This document shows positions 33,435 through 46,128 of a stretch of DNA of 64,000 nt, in pieces. The notes below the pieces were generated by a model. The model made no database searches, had not been told where the DNA came from, and saw only the letters and a list, made by a program, of their open reading frames with translations. The DNA lies in assembly GCA_019454045.1 (NCBI GenBank), contig SKCR01018452.1, positions 245,378 through 309,377 of the forward strand, written 5' to 3'. The stretch is from Zanthoxylum bungeanum (Eukaryota; Streptophyta; Magnoliopsida; Sapindales; Rutaceae). Numbering within the stretch: position 1 is the first letter of the stretch; each line of letters begins with the position of its first letter. Position numbers and translations under genes: made by a program.

Positions 33435-35452
33435 TGTTGGACAATTATGACCCATAGCATCACTATTTGTATAGATCATGACTATTTGTACAGATCATGG
33501 TGTTGTTGTACAAATTAACTATGTGACAAAGGAAATTGCCCTTTTATCATTTGTAATTAGATTACCCATATATATAAATGATAGAAGGTCCATTTATGAT
33601 TAATTCCGGATTGAGATGATATGAGACAGTATCAATCCACGAAGGTTTAATCATTAAACATCCCTAGTTAGAGTATTATCGAGATTGGACATCGATAATG
33701 TGTAAAAGACTAGTATTACACTTGTGCGCGTTGTGGGAGCATAACGGCATAGTTCTCATATATTTGGGTACTGGATACTCATGCAAGTGTAATAGGAGGT
33801 TGTGTTTACCGATGGTACGGGAACACCTTCGCTCTGGATAGACCCCTCGGAATTCCATTGGTAGTATGACTATGTGTCTATGGAAGTCCGAATCAGGGTA
33901 GGTGTATTTGGTCTTAACCTGAGACTTGCACCGCTAATACTTGCGACAATCAATATACTTTGGTTTTGGTCATCCAGGGCATTAATAGGTTCTGTGTACG
34001 CCTCTTCTGGGTATATTGAGAATCGTAGTGTATTGGGTGTGATGTCGAGATGGAAGTATCACTCCAGTCATAGTGGAGATGATGATCACGTAGGATACGG
34101 AATTGGTGCTCTTATGTACTGCAGTCATCAGGATAATATGACTAGGTCATGATTATCTGATTATAGAGACTAGTTACTAGAGATCCGATATGTGCTTCGT
34201 ACGGGGCAGACACAATTCCAGCCCCAGGCCTTGCACGTGACATCCGATACTGGATCGTAATACGCAATACTACGTATACTACGCCTGATATAGATCACAT
34301 ATTCCTATAAGAATATTTTTGAGAATTGGGTAGGCACAATACTTTGCTAGAAGCCAACCATGTCTTGTAAATCGGTAAAAACGTAGTACTAGGTACGTAC
34401 GTGTTCGGATAGTCCGATGACCGGATTTACTGCCAACATATCCGGGGATCTCATGGGTCGCTTCCCGAAGATTCACCGATGACGTATGACTCGCACTTTA
34501 TTAATCTAGGATTAATTATAAGAGAGATAAAATTAATCTGGGATTAATTACGGAGATATTTTATCTGGGATAAAATATTATTTAAAGAGAGATAACGGTT
34601 AATTTAGAATTAATCGATAAAATAATATATTCGATATATTATACGAAATTGGATTTCGACGCGGAATTAAAATTAGATTTTAATTCGAGCGAACGAGTTA
34701 ATTTAGAATTAATTCGTTAGCGGCGTGAATAGTAATTTTGCTAGGCAAAATTATTTAATTAAATATGATTTAATTACGTCGCAACGGAAAATTTATTAAT
34801 TCGGAATTAGCGAACCCGAGCCCGAGAGTGTTTGCGGGCACACTCGCATTTCGAATTCAAGTGCGGCCCACAAGTCACATCAAGCGTCAAATCACTAGTC
34901 AATCAAGTGATGGATGTCTTGTCACTTTGAGTGATTGACATCTAGTCATTATTCATTGATTGATGGGTGTAGTTGAAGGCTTTAATGCCTAGTACCTTAT
35001 TTGACTTTGGTAATTGATTTTTGTATTAGATTTTTGAAATCAAAATACATAATTCATTCTCTCTTTCTTTCTCCACATCTCACGCTCATTTCAAAGAAAA
35101 TGAGCTTTCTCCTCTTTCCTTCCAATACCGAAAGTTCAAAGGGAAAATGGTGATTTTGTGGCAAAAATTACCAAGTGCTAGCACACACTTTAGGAGTCTT
35201 CCGAAGGTGATAGGGAAACTCACCCGTGGGCATGGAATGCACACCAAGCTTGGAGCTTGAAGGACCGAAAATGGAGGAGCACAAACTAGTCCAAAAATCG
35301 TGAACCACCTTGGAGGAAAGCTTGAAGATTTTTGTTGTTCCTCGCATCGCAAAGCCGATCAATGTAAGTATGATTCTGCCATGCTTCTTTTTTGTATTCA
35401 CACATGATTTCATTGCTTGAATTGATCCCGGGACTATAGTAGAAACCCAACA
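33435..35452 (+). repeat. 5' LTR of copia copy C3
   Basis: TGTTGGACAATTATGACCC ... AGAAACCCAACA, 2.02 kb, followed after 1 bp by a perfect primer site. It contains the hairpin chain at 34498-34812. It is inserted in the D LOG gene after GATCA on the plus strand. Confidence 0.92.
34498..34812 (+). repeat. Hairpin chain in the C3 LTR
   Basis: Same series as 22597-22913. Loops are again TGG or TAG but are swapped at some positions: the first hairpin has TAG here and TGG in C0/C2, and the second and the CGAAAT hairpin have TGG here and TAG there. Confidence 0.85.
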
Positions 35453-35453
35453 A

Positions 35454-35468
35454 TGGTATCAGAGCCAT
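35454..35468 (+). other. Primer-binding site of C3 (initiator tRNA-Met)
   Basis: TGGTATCAGAGCCAT, 1 bp after the LTR end CCAACA. This is the standard copia primer site. Confidence 0.95.
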
Positions 35469-37860
35469 TTTGAGCATGAAATTTGATTAGGGTAAAATTT
35501 GGGTAAATTGGATTTGAGCATGTTTGAGTGAAATTACTTGTTTGAGCATGCTTGTATATGAATGAATTGGAGTTATTTGTGATCAATTTTGTGAAAATTG
35601 GATTGGATCAAATTTTCCCCAATAATGAGGCTTGGCCGAAACTTTGAGGTTGCCCTAAGTCATGGTATTTTTTGAGTTTGATACTTGGATGAGTTGAAAT
35701 CATTTGGGAAATGTTGATTGTGGAATTAATTGGATTGAAACCGAATCGGACAAAGAAATCCCCTAAAATGACGTGACTATGTTGCATGAAAATGATTGAT
35801 TTTTTGATTCAATTGTGTTGGACATAAGTTGATGATGATAAGCATAATTAATTGAGTAAATTAGTGTTTTGGAAATGTTAATTTGGTTAATTAATTATGG
35901 CATACACTTAAGGTTAATTAAATTATAAAATTTGAAATTTTGGTAATTTAATTAATTGGGCCAAATTTGGAATTGGGCTTGTAAAGTTGTAATTGGGCTT
36001 TAATGAGCTTGGTTGGGCCAAGTTTGGTTTAGGCTAATTGGTTGGATCCAATTGGGCCCAAAACCATATCCATAAAGTCCAATTATGACTTAATGGACCT
36101 TTAATTTTAACTGGGCCTAATGGGCCTAAATTGGTTTCTTGGCAAATAAGGGTGATTCCTTAAATGGGCTTTAGTATTTGGGTTTGACCCATATTGACCA
36201 AAAGTCCATTCCTTAAGAAATTAATTAATAGCCCATTGGACTTTAATTAAAATTGACATTGGATGTTAATCGGGCTTTGAGACCCATAACGATTAGATTT
36301 GGAATCTAAGTTGTAAAGGCACATTAAAAAGTGTAATTATTTAATTTAGAATTAAATATAGAATTAGTATTAAATACAAATTAAATTGGATTTAATGTTG
36401 TAGTTTAATATAATTCAAGAATTCGTACTTTGAGTACTTATTCGTAAAACGAGTCGGACTCGCACAAAATCAAATCGTTGTTTGAACATTGGATGGTCAT
36501 TAATTTTCGGATTAATTAATTGGATTAGATTGATTGATAACATGTTTATGGATGTGATGTATGAATAATGTATATCGGATGGATATTAGATGGGTGGGGG
36601 CAATTTTGGAAATTATTGTAATAAATTTAGAATTTATTAATTAGACCTGCGTGTCCAGCCTATTACCTCTTGACTCTATGTATTTCTCTTCTCACCTATT
36701 CCCCTCAATGTAAATGAGGTTTCTTTAGAAGTGTTATGTAATTGGGTAGAAGTAATACTTGTGCTAGCGGGAGAGATGAAATGGAGAGATTTGTTCTAGG
36801 AACAATGTTTAAGTATCCATCCGCATATCATTATTATTTTATTTACTTACGCGCCTTATTATGTGTTTAGAATGCATGTTTAAGGGTGTATGATGATGAG
36901 ACCTTAACAAAGATAATTAATTGGTTGCCAATTACGCAAAAAAACCCTCAAAATATATTAAGCGTTTTTCCTTCCATTGAGTGATTCTTACTCAAGATCC
37001 AAGATTGGCACTGGTTTGTTGGCCAAAGTCAATACATTTGTCCGTCGCGGATGTGTTCGAATCAGAAAGGCTTTGTTCCATATTGGTGTCTTGTCCAAGT
37101 TGTGATTTGTTGGCCAAAGTCAAGATCACTTCTTGTCCATCGACATTGATTACGAAGCTTTCCATAGTCAATGGGTTCCGCTTAACTGGGATCACTAAGT
37201 TTTTTGTGCCAAAGCCAAAGCTTAGTTGATTCAGAGGAAAAAGGTTAGGGAATATATTGGATATATTGGCATATATAAGATATATTTTTCGGGCTTGGAT
37301 GTCTACCTACTGGATCTAGGAATTGGATGGGATCCAATTGATCTTAGAGATCTACCGAGTTAATTATCATACAATTTGTTGGCCAAAGTCAAGATTATGT
37401 GTTATTTAACGGGATCCTAGCCCACTAGGAAACAAGGTTTCCCGAGTACTCCATAGAGGGTTAGAGGCTGGGCGAAAAATAGTGGGAGGCAAGTATTAAA
37501 TTTGCAATATTCGTTTAGTTACTTGCCATACGCGCTCATTTCAAATTTTTCGTCAATATAAATTAATATATTAGTTGGACTAATATTTAATCGTTGTTTT
37601 AATAAAACAGTTGGACTGTATTCAAACTATTTCATCTATAGTTGATTATATAATTGGATTATAGTAATCAATATATTTGAATTAACCATTTCAATTAATA
37701 GTTGATTTTATAATTGGATTATAATAATCAATATAATTGAATTTAACCAATTAAATTATAGTTGATTATATAGTTAGACTATAGTAATCATTATAATAAA
37801 TAGTACCTAAAATCGTTGAATTGATAGTTAGACTATTGGAATCAAGATAAATGAAAGATT
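35469..37860 (+). other. Long leader of copia copy C3
   Basis: About 2.4 kb between primer site and gag, AT-rich, without credible ORFs. TTGTTGGCCAAAGTCAA occurs at 37016, 37107 and 37376, at the same spacing as in C0 and C2. A series of TTGGACTATAGTAATCA-type inverted repeats lies at 37570-37850. Confidence 0.75.
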
Positions 37861-38690
37861 AGCGTTTAGAACATAATCCTGGGAGAAAATATTTTTTAAA
37901 CAGCTTTGATTTTCATATTGGGAATAAAATCTCAGGATAGTCCTGGAGACTGAGAAGTTACTTTATTTGATAGAGTGACGTCTCGAGCCTAAGCCCGGAG
38001 TTGAGAAAATAGTAGAACATGATATTTGGAATATTCATGTAATGATAACTTTAGTGCTTAATCCATTAAGCTTTCCAAATAGACTCCTTAATTTCTTAGT
38101 CAGAACTAAGGATTAGATCATTATAGTATGATATTGAAATTGAAGGATCTTCATAGATTTATCCTTAGATCTTAGAAGTACAAATTGCAATAGAAAACTC
38201 TTAGAGAGTTAATGGTTATACTCAAGGAGACAAAGCCAGAGTTTGCAATAGGGCAAGAAGCGCAAGGCGCACCTTACTTCGACATCTCAGAAGGCCAAGG
38301 CTAGGCCAAAGGCTTCTGGGGTGTGGAAAATGGGCAAAGGCAAAATCATTATAATCTTCTGGGAAGACAAAGACATATCCCAAGATGTCTGCCTAAATTG
38401 TGGCAAACGGGGTCACTGGAAGCGTGACTGCCGTATGGACAAGGAAGACATGAAGGAATTGAAGACGGTGCAAGGCTCCGACTTCAAATATGTTTTTCAT
38501 AAACATGTTCACTACTAGTATTAAAATTGGATTTTAGATAATGGATGTGGTACATAAATATGTACTGGTGTGCAGAATCTTCTGATAAGCAGGATACTGA
38601 TTTCAGTTGAGATTGATCTACGAATCGAAAACGGGACGGAAGTCACTGTTTTAATCGTAGAAACCTAAGTTTAGGAACTATCATTCGGGT
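37861..38690 (+). pseudogene. Copia gag remnant (C3), truncated
   Basis: Broken gag with internal deletion. A frame at 38321-38518 has the intact zinc knuckle CLNCGKRGHWKRDC and MDKEDMKELKTVQGSDF. The element stops at about 38690 after AACTATCATTCGGGTG, so all of pol and the 3' LTR are missing. Confidence 0.8.
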
Positions 38691-38696
38691 GAAAGA

Positions 38697-38763
38697 CGCT
38701 GACGTGGACTGACACGTGGCACACGTTGCAAAAGTGATTGTCGGCACCGTAGGATGATGACAC
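38697..38763 (-). repeat. Fragment of D-type LTR between C3 and G
   Basis: GACTGACACGTGGCACACG and ATTGTCGGCACCGTAGGATG match 31311-31372 of the D LTR in the same orientation. It is only about 67 bp long, wedged between the truncated C3 and the truncated 3' side of G. Confidence 0.75.
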
Positions 38764-38794
38764 GGAAGAGATGGTGACTGACGAGTGAGTCTTC

Positions 38795-39073
38795 ATGGAC
38801 CTGGAACAGCAGTTGAAAGAGCTTCAACTCCGTTTGGACGAAAGTCGGATGAGGAAAGAGGCGAATGAGAGAGCCGTCATCGCTCAAATGAAGGAGGTGG
38901 AACGGTCGATGGCCGAATTTGATGGGTTGGCCCGCATTGACTTCGAGAAGGAGTTGGCCGATTTGGATGCGGCGAGCGCAGCTGTTCAGGGAGACTGGGG
39001 CCTGACGAGGGAGACGCTCTCAGCCATTAAGGACCTGCCTGGGGGTTTTAGGCAATTTTCGGGCCAAGGATGA
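38795..39073 (+). CDS. Antisense coiled-coil ORF of Tat-like element G
   Basis: A frame of 92 codons on the strand opposite to gag-pol, downstream of integrase. It is rich in E, L, R and A with heptad-like spacing (LEQQLKELQLRLDESRMRKE, VERSMAEFDGLARIDFEKEL), so probably coiled coil. Tat-lineage elements such as Retand and Grande are known to carry an extra antisense ORF at this position. The context and clean frame support it; the function is unknown. The element is cut just beyond it. Confidence 0.6.
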   Translation: MDLEQQLKELQLRLDESRMRKEANERAVIAQMKEVERSMAEFDGLARIDFEKELADLDAASAAVQGDWGLTRETLSAIKDLPGGFRQFSGQG

Positions 39074-39143
39074 TGTAATTGAGGACGTTATATCGTCCAT
39101 TTTGTAATTTAGGATGTTCTCGTCCGTTAGTAATGCGAACTTC

Positions 39144-40295
39144 TTATTGCTCTTCTTGAATGTTTTCGTGCTCCCATAACGAGGGCACATATTTCTTTAA
39201 ATACTTCCCGTTTAATGCTCTTATATGCACCCGTCCTTTTAAATCTTGCAAATGATAGGCTCCATGTGGCAACACACTTCTTACTATAAATGGGCCTTCC
39301 CAGTTGGGCGACCACTTGCCATATGCTGGTTCCTTAGAGCCAACTGGCAATATTGTCTTCCATACTAGTTCGCCCTTCTCAAAAGACTTAGCCATTACCT
39401 TGCGATTATACTCTTTGGCTATCTTTATCTTCTGTGCTTCCAGGCGGTTGAGCGTGTCGCACCTAATATCATCCAATTCCAGCAAATTCTGGATCATCGC
39501 CTCGTCGTAGTCTTCCTTTGTTAGTTTCTCCTGCAACATTACCCTAGTGGATTCAATGTTCATTTCCACAGGGAGCACAGCTTCTTGTCCATACACCAAC
39601 TGGAAAGGTGTCACCGATGTGCTTGTGCGCGGTGATGTCCTGTAAGCCCATAAAGCTTGACTCAGGTATTCGTCCCATCGTCTAGCATTGTCCGTCACCA
39701 TCTTTCGAATCAATCATTTGAGGGTTTTGTTGGACGATTCGGCTTGACCGTTTGACTGAGGGTAATATGGAGTGGCGTTCACTGGCCGGATTCCATATTC
39801 GGCTAGGAAGTCTTTTACCTTTTCACCGTTTAATGAGGTACCATGGTCTACCGTGATTGTCTGTGGTATACCGAACCGGTGAATTATATGTTCCTTTATG
39901 AACTTGATTATCTGTTCTTGTGAGATCTCTACAACTGGGATAGCTTCTACCCACTTGGTAAAGAAATCAGTGGCAACAACGATAAAGGTGTGCCTTTTAC
40001 TTGAAACATGATAAATCTTCCCTATCAAGTCTATCGCCCATCCCATAAATGGCCAAGGTTTAATGACTGGGACCATCTTGGTTGCGGGGGCCCTTTGGAC
40101 AGGACCATGCTTTTGGCAAGCTACGCACCCTTTGGCGTATAGGATACACGATTCCCCCATCTTCGGCCAATAATAGCCGCTTCGTATGATCAACCATCTC
40201 ATCTTGATTCCAGCTTGGTGAGCCCCACAGATGCCTTCGTGTATCTCAGCCATGATAGTTTTAGATTCTGATGGCCCTACACACTTCAATAACAA
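39144..40295 (-). pseudogene. Tat-like integrase (G), interrupted
   Basis: Frame 40295-39714 has the HHCC finger (HEGICGAHQAG ... CVACQKHGP), the core with MGWAIDLIGKIYH, VATDFFTKWVEAIPV, FGIPQTITVDHGTSLNG (normally DNGT; here DHGT) and YYPQSNGQAESSNKTLK. A TGA stop follows. Frame 39713-39144 continues with RRWDEYLSQALWAYRTSPRT, TPFQLVYGQEAVLPVEM and the C-terminal WSPNWEGPFIVRSVLPHGAY. One stop and the altered active-site neighbour suggest it is dead. Confidence 0.9.
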
Positions 40296-40304
40296 TCCAT
40301 CTTG

Positions 40305-41198
40305 TCATTTTTTATAGAGCACATCCCCTGACATTACATAGTTCAAGGCTTTAAGCTTCAACCTTCGGTCTTTTCCTAGTCCAGGCTGTGTTAAGAACGC
40401 CCTGATTTCGTCTCTCCAATCGTCCTCTGTTTCAAGAGCCATGACGTCTTTTTCTTCGGCTCTTCTCATGAGGGCTGGCTTGATTTCTTCACTTCTGTAC
40501 ACCCCACTTATGTTGGTTTGTTTATAACCGGAGGCTGCTTGAGCTAAATTATTGGCCAATTATTTCTTCGCCCTCGGAATGTATTCCAAGTCAACGTAAT
40601 CGAATCGTTCTATTAATTTTTTGGCCATATCCAATAATGCCATGACCGATGGACTTTGGCATTTATAAGTTCCTATTAATTGTTGGATTACCAGCTGCGA
40701 GTCTCCCTTGATAGACGCATGAGTTACTCCCATGTTGAGGAGCATTTCCAACCCTAGTATCAGGGCTTCATATTCTGCCTGGTTATTGGTGCAGTACTCG
40801 TTCAATTTGGCTAAGACTTGGAAAGGTTCTCCCAATGGGCTAACTAGGACAATCCCTATTCCAACCCTCTCTGTTGTGCTGGATCCGTCGAAATGCATCG
40901 TCCATGGCTTTAGGCTGCATTCGTCCAAATCCAGTTCTCTTTCCCTGGTTGTGCTTAAGCATGGATGATCGGCCAGAAAATCGGCCAACGCTTGGCTTTT
41001 GACAGCCTTTTGGGGTTCGTGCCGTATGTCGAATTCTGAGAGTGACAGTGACCAGAAACCAACTCTTTGATGCAAGATAGGACGAGAAAATATGTACTTT
41101 ATTATATTGATTTTTGTGATCAAATATACAATGTTCGGCCTAAGATAGGCACGTAGCTTAGTACATGTAAAATATAAAGCCAAACATAACTTCTCCAT
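40305..41198 (-). pseudogene. Second (archaeal-type) RNase H and linker of G
   Basis: MHFDGSSTTERVGIGIVLVS, NNQAEYEALILGLEMLLNMG and ASIKGDSQLVIQQLIGTY give the D-E-D set of an RNase HI. It follows the reverse transcriptase and its degenerate first RNase H. Dual RNase H is a mark of the Tat clade (established). A linker frame (40559-40305, LGKDRRLKLKALNYVMSGDV) leads into integrase. A stop at 40560 and another at about 40300 break the polyprotein. Confidence 0.88.
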
Positions 41199-42292
41199 GG
41201 AGAATAATTACATTCATAAGTCAGCAATTGCCTGCTGATGTAATAAATGGCTCTCTCAATGTTTATGTCGTCGTCCTGTGCGATCATCCCAGCTATGGAC
41301 TGCTCCTCAGCTGCTATGTACAACTTTATTGGCTTCCCTGACACTGGAGGCGCCATTACTGGTGGCTGTGATAAATACCTCTTCAGATTGTTGAATGCTT
41401 GTTGGTGCTCTCCGGTCCAGACGAATTCGTCCTCTCCCTTTAGCTTTAGTAAGGAGGAGAATGCCTTGGTCTTTCCTGCACAATTGGAGATAAATCGTCT
41501 TAGGAAATTAACTTGCCCCAGAAATCTCTGCAACTCTTTTTTGTTTCGGGGTGGCATGGCTTCAGTAATCGCCCGAGATTTGTTGGTGTCAATCTCAATT
41601 CCCCGTTGGTGTACTAGAAAACCTAAGAAGTTGCCTGCGCATACCCCAAAGGCACACTTGGCAGGGTTCAGTTTAAGCTTGAACCTTCTCATTCGTTCAA
41701 AGGCCGATGCTAGATGGCTAAAATGCTCATCCGTAGTTACGGATTTAGCCACTATATCGTCAACATAGACTTCTAGGAATTTGCCTATCATGTCATGAAA
41801 GATTGAATTCATGGCTCGTTGATACGTGGCACCGCCATTCTTTAGGCCGAACGGCATTACTACCCATTCGTAGCATCCTAGAGACCTTGGGCACCTAAAG
41901 GCCATCTTATGCACGTCATCCTCAGCAATGTAAATTTGATTATAACCCGCATACCCATCCATAAATGAGTATACTTGATACCCTGCCGTGGAATCCACTA
42001 GGGAATCGACCGTCGGCATTGGGTATTGGTCTTTTGGTGTTGCTAAGCTCAAGTTCCTGAAGTCTATGCAAATTCTTATCTTCCCATTCTTTTTCCTGAC
42101 TGGGACGATGTTGGACAACCATTCTACATATCTGGTCGTTCTAATAAACTTTGCCTCTAACAGTCGCTCGACCTCCTTTTTGATATCAGGCAAAACATTA
42201 GGCGCGAACCTCCGTGGAGGCTGCCTATGAGGCCTATGACTTGATAGGATTGGCAGCCTATGCTCCACCAAGGCCCTATCTAGGCCGGGCAT
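41120..42292 (-). pseudogene. Tat-like reverse transcriptase and first RNase H (G)
   Basis: About 390 residues: VEHRLPILSSHRPHRQPPRR, FIRTTRYVEWLSNIVPVRKK, GKIRICIDFRNLSLATPKDQ, YPMPTVDSLVDSTAGYQVYS, FRCPRSLGCYEWVVMPFGLK, active site EVYVDDIVAKS, NFLGFLVHQRGIEID and a weak first RNase H (KLYIAAEEQSIAGMIAQ). These are typical of Tat/Athila-branch gypsy elements. The frame overlaps the RNase H frame by a frameshift near 41120-41198. Confidence 0.92.
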
Positions 42293-42304
42293 CTCATTAT
42301 AATC

Positions 42305-43856
42305 TCATGCAAAACCTTCTCTATATTCTTGTAATAAACATAGCAATTTTTCGCGTACCTGGAGGCTCAATTCCTTGCTGACATAGGTCATGCGCTTATT
42401 ATATTCATCCCCCAGATTTACCTCTTCTAGAGCATCTTGCCCTCTTGAGAAGTTTTTCTTGCGTCGTCCGTTCAGAGCGTATTCGTCCTCCAGTGCGTCT
42501 TCTCCCTCTATCAAACAGTCCACCCCACACAGTTCTTTCACCTTATCCTCCATCTGGTGCGTCAGCAGTTTCCTTCTTAAGGTCGAAACAGCGGCCAGTG
42601 CCTCGTGCTCATTTTTTCGTTCCAGAATGTAGGCCATTAAATTGGCCTTAGAGGCCGCAAGGGCGGCTTGCTCTTTACTCTGGTCGTGCTTCATTGATAC
42701 CGACGTGTGTGGGTTCTCCGAAGACCACTGTGGTTGGTCTTGTTTGCGCGAACAGGTCGTTTAACAATCCAGCGGGGTATGGCTCGTCATTCTGGGCTAC
42801 GATGGTTGGGCTCTCTCCTACGTTCAGAACTCTGGTTGGCCCGTAGTTTCCCTCATACATAAAGTATTCGGCCGAGTTTGTGTCTGCGGCGAAGGGCTTG
42901 TTGTCGGCGTGTACAATTTCCACTTCATCCCTTTGGTTCCAGAAAACCAGGCACTGATGGAGGGATGATGGGATGCATCGGCTGCCGTGTATCCAGTCTC
43001 GTCCTAGAAGCATATTATATGAGGTTGGCCCATCTATGACGAAAAACACCACAGTCTTCGTAGTGCTTCCCACCTGCAAGTCCAGTGGCATGACTCCTTT
43101 CGCAGTCGTCGCTCCTCCGTTAAAGCCGGTGAGGACTACTTCTGTGGGGAGGAGGTCCTCCTCGGACTTGGCCAAACGCCCCAGCATCCTAACTGGAATT
43201 GCATTGATGGCTGCTCCGTTATCAATCAGTACTTTGGATACGGGGATGCCATTGGCCTTCGCCTTCACGTACAATGGCCTTAGGTGCTTTGTCATCTGAG
43301 CTGCTGGCTTTGGGAAATTCACTTTCCCTGACGTGCCAATTTCCATGGCTTGATCGCCCTTTTTGTTGATTCGGGATGACTCTTCTTCCATATCCCATCC
43401 AGAAGGTGGCAGTGTGGGAAGTACTTCCTGGGAGATGTGATTGATGGTCAGCCTTCTCTTCTCGGCCTTGGTGACAGCCCGCTTTACCTTAGGCGTTCCA
43501 TACAGAATGAGGAATGGGTATCGCCCCAAGTCTTCTCCCAATGTTCCGATTGCTGGATTCCCGGCCTCATATAGTTCTTTCAGAAGCCGATTTTGCGAAA
43601 TTCCCCTTCTCCTAGCTTCCGTCCTAATGTCAATCTCCTCTTCTATATCCGTCAGTTCTTCCTCTTCGGCCTCTCGGCCTGCAGCATTTCCGCCTGTTAT
43701 GGAGAGTGCCGCAAATTCGGCCTCATCTCCCTCATGAATATCGTCACTTGGTCCAGTTTCCCCATTGTTATTTCCCCGGAACTCTCTGGGCAACAAGTAG
43801 TGATTTGCCACGACCGTCCTGTTTCCTTCTATGAAGCTTAGTGTGCTCATCACCAT
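42305..43856 (-). pseudogene. Protease region of G
   Basis: Frame 43856-42675 has an acidic part (EEEELTDIEEEIDIRTEARR), then KVLIDNGAAINAIPVRMLGR with the aspartic protease motif as DNGA, TEVVLTGFNGGATTAKGVMP and FVIDGPTSYNMLLGRDWIH. A second frame (42694-42305) carries the linker to reverse transcriptase (LGDEYNKRMTYVSKELSLQV). A frameshift separates them. Confidence 0.88.
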
Positions 43857-43869
43857 TGGTCAATTTCCT

Positions 43870-46090
43870 TCATTTCTCGTCATGTTCCTTCTTATTGTCT
43901 TTTGACTTTTCTGTGGCATGGGGGCTATGGCTGGTGGCAGCCTTTGCCTCGTTCTGTCGGTGCATCATGCGGCCGTAGTTCCTTTGGTGCCTCCTCAGCT
44001 GTGTCCTTGTCATTTCATCTACGGGAGGATATTTTTTGTCTGCCCGTCGTCCTGAGTTCGCCTGCTGTTCTGGGCATGACTTTCGGTATGAGTGCCACAC
44101 GTTGGGCCGATGGATCTTTGGCCGAAATGTCCTCACGTTCTGGACGAAGTTCGAATTTTCTCCGTAGAACCTCGGCGCAAAGGTTCGTGGCTGCAGGACG
44201 ATTCTCTCTTCACGGGCTTCTCGCATGTGTCTTCTAGCTTCTTCATCCATTCAATGCTGTTCTTGCACCTCACACAAATGTCTTTCTTGTCCTTTCGTTC
44301 TGCAGGTTCCTTGATCCTCTCCAGCGCGCTCGGGCGGTGGCAGTGTTGTCTTTCGTCCAGCACTACCTTTACCCTCGGCCGGTTTATCTTTGTAAGGTCT
44401 GGATTAATCATATTTAACTCCGCCGATTTCGGGAAAGGATTGTTGTCTACTGCCATCTTCTTTTCGAACGTGATTCGTCCGGATTCTATGGCATCCTGCA
44501 AAATATTGCGAAAAACAAGGCAATTGTTAGTTGTGTGAGACCATGCATTATGCCATTTGCAATATTTTTTACTGCCGATTTGCTCGGCTGTTGGCAACGT
44601 ATGTCTGTCGCTCAAGCTGATTTGCTTGTCTTTGTACAATTGGTCAAATATAGCTTCGACTTTAGTAATGTCCAAGGAAAATTTCCTGCTCTTTTTATCG
44701 CTCGTCTCATTGGTTTGAGGTTCTGCCCACGTTTTGCAGACGTAGGGCTTCCCTTTCACCAATTCGGCCAAACATAGATCGGCCGAGTCGGCGTTCACTT
44801 CGCCCATCTCATAGTCAATGTTTCTGTAATACGTCCCTTTGCTCGAATTTTTCATCTGCTCCTCTTCTCGTAATAATCGCTCATAGCGCACCACACTGGT
44901 AGTGAGTTGGGGAAGGTCCCAAAACTCACGATCCTGGAATTTCTTCTTCAGGTCGAGATTCAGGCATCCTTGAGCGATTCTTACGAACTCCTTTTCGGGC
45001 AAAGGCACGTAACATCGGCCTCGGGCTACCTTAAATCGTTGTAGAAACGTTTCGGCCCATTCCCCTGGCAATTGTCTCAAATTTGCCAAATCAGCCAAGG
45101 CCACTTCAGATTCGGCCTTATAAAACTGCGCATGGAACAGTTGCTCCATTTGCTGCCAACTTTCTACTGAATTGGCTGGTAAGCTGACATACCAGGAGAA
45201 AGCCACCCCTGATAACGAACCATGAAACAACCTTAGTCTATGGAAATCATTGACTTCCCCACACTGAAGGGTGAAGCGTCATATGTGCTCCATAGTGGAA
45301 ACTTCTCCAGACCCCGTAAAGAGGGTAAAGTCTGGTATCTTGTAATTTCTCGGCCAAGGATAAGCCACATCGACCCAATCAGGGTAAGGCTTCCGATATC
45401 TAGGCCGAATTGGTCGTATGCCTAGACCGAATTGGTTTTGCAGAATTTCGGTCATTTGCTCCCTTAGCATATCATTGCCATTGAATGGCACGGCTATAGG
45501 GGCGGTTGCGGCCCTCTCAGGAGTGGGACATAATCATGATTCTGTCCCTGGGAAGTTTGGACACCCTGAGGCACCACGATTTCGTGTTGAGCCATATTTG
45601 GCCCTTGGTGAATGTTTGGCCCTAATGGTGGGTCGTGCCCTCCAGGGCTCGTCCCTCCTCTGGGAACCATAGGGGTATTGGTTCCTTGCAGGGGAACACC
45701 ACTAGGACCAGCTTCCTGACTGCCTACTGCAGGGAGAAGCGTGGTCGACGGCAGCGCTGTTCCGCCGTTTATACATTTGGCCACCAATTCGTTCATTGAG
45801 CTTAGGTATTTGGCCATATTTTCATAGTGCAAGTTACTAGTCGATACGAATTTGTCTACAACATGCGCATTTTGGAGCCTGACCTGTTCGACGACATCCT
45901 GTGTGAATTCGCCAAACAATGCGCGCATCGCATTAGGGCTGAGCTCCCTAATTGGTTCGTACCGGCTGACATCTGCTAGACCCTCGAACTGACCCACTAT
46001 GGTTGGAACGTTGGGCTGGTTGGTTTGCTCCAGTCCACCTTCCTCCGCGGTTGAGCCAGTCTGAGCGTTTCTTTTCGGAGGCATCTCCAC
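43870..46090 (-). pseudogene. Gag of Tat-like element G, interrupted
   Basis: It starts MEMPPKRNAQTGSTAEEG at 46090, 15-30 bp after the primer site. It runs as pieces 46090-45494, 45491-45279 (YPWPRNYKIPDFTLFTGSGE), 45230-44133 (LSGVAFSWYVSLPANSVESW, QMEQLFHAQFYKAESEVALA, the retrotrans_gag core) and 44250-43870 (basic end). The retrotrans_gag domain and the KIPDFTLF block are visible. Stops and frameshifts at each boundary make it non-functional. Confidence 0.88.
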
Positions 46091-46104
46091 TTTGTTACAC
46101 CAAT

Positions 46105-46122
46105 TCTCCCACTGTGGTCGCC
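46105..46122 (-). other. Primer-binding site of G
   Basis: The minus strand reads TGGCGACCACAGTGGGAG, the TGGCGAC... type used by Tat/Ogre elements (tRNA-Arg is usual). It is 6 bp from the LTR end. The tRNA identity is inferred. Confidence 0.7.
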
Positions 46123-46128
46123 AAAAAC

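Noticed and set aside
41247..41768. Plus-strand frame of 173 codons
   Set aside because: Antisense to the Tat-like reverse transcriptase; codon pattern is the mirror of the real frame.
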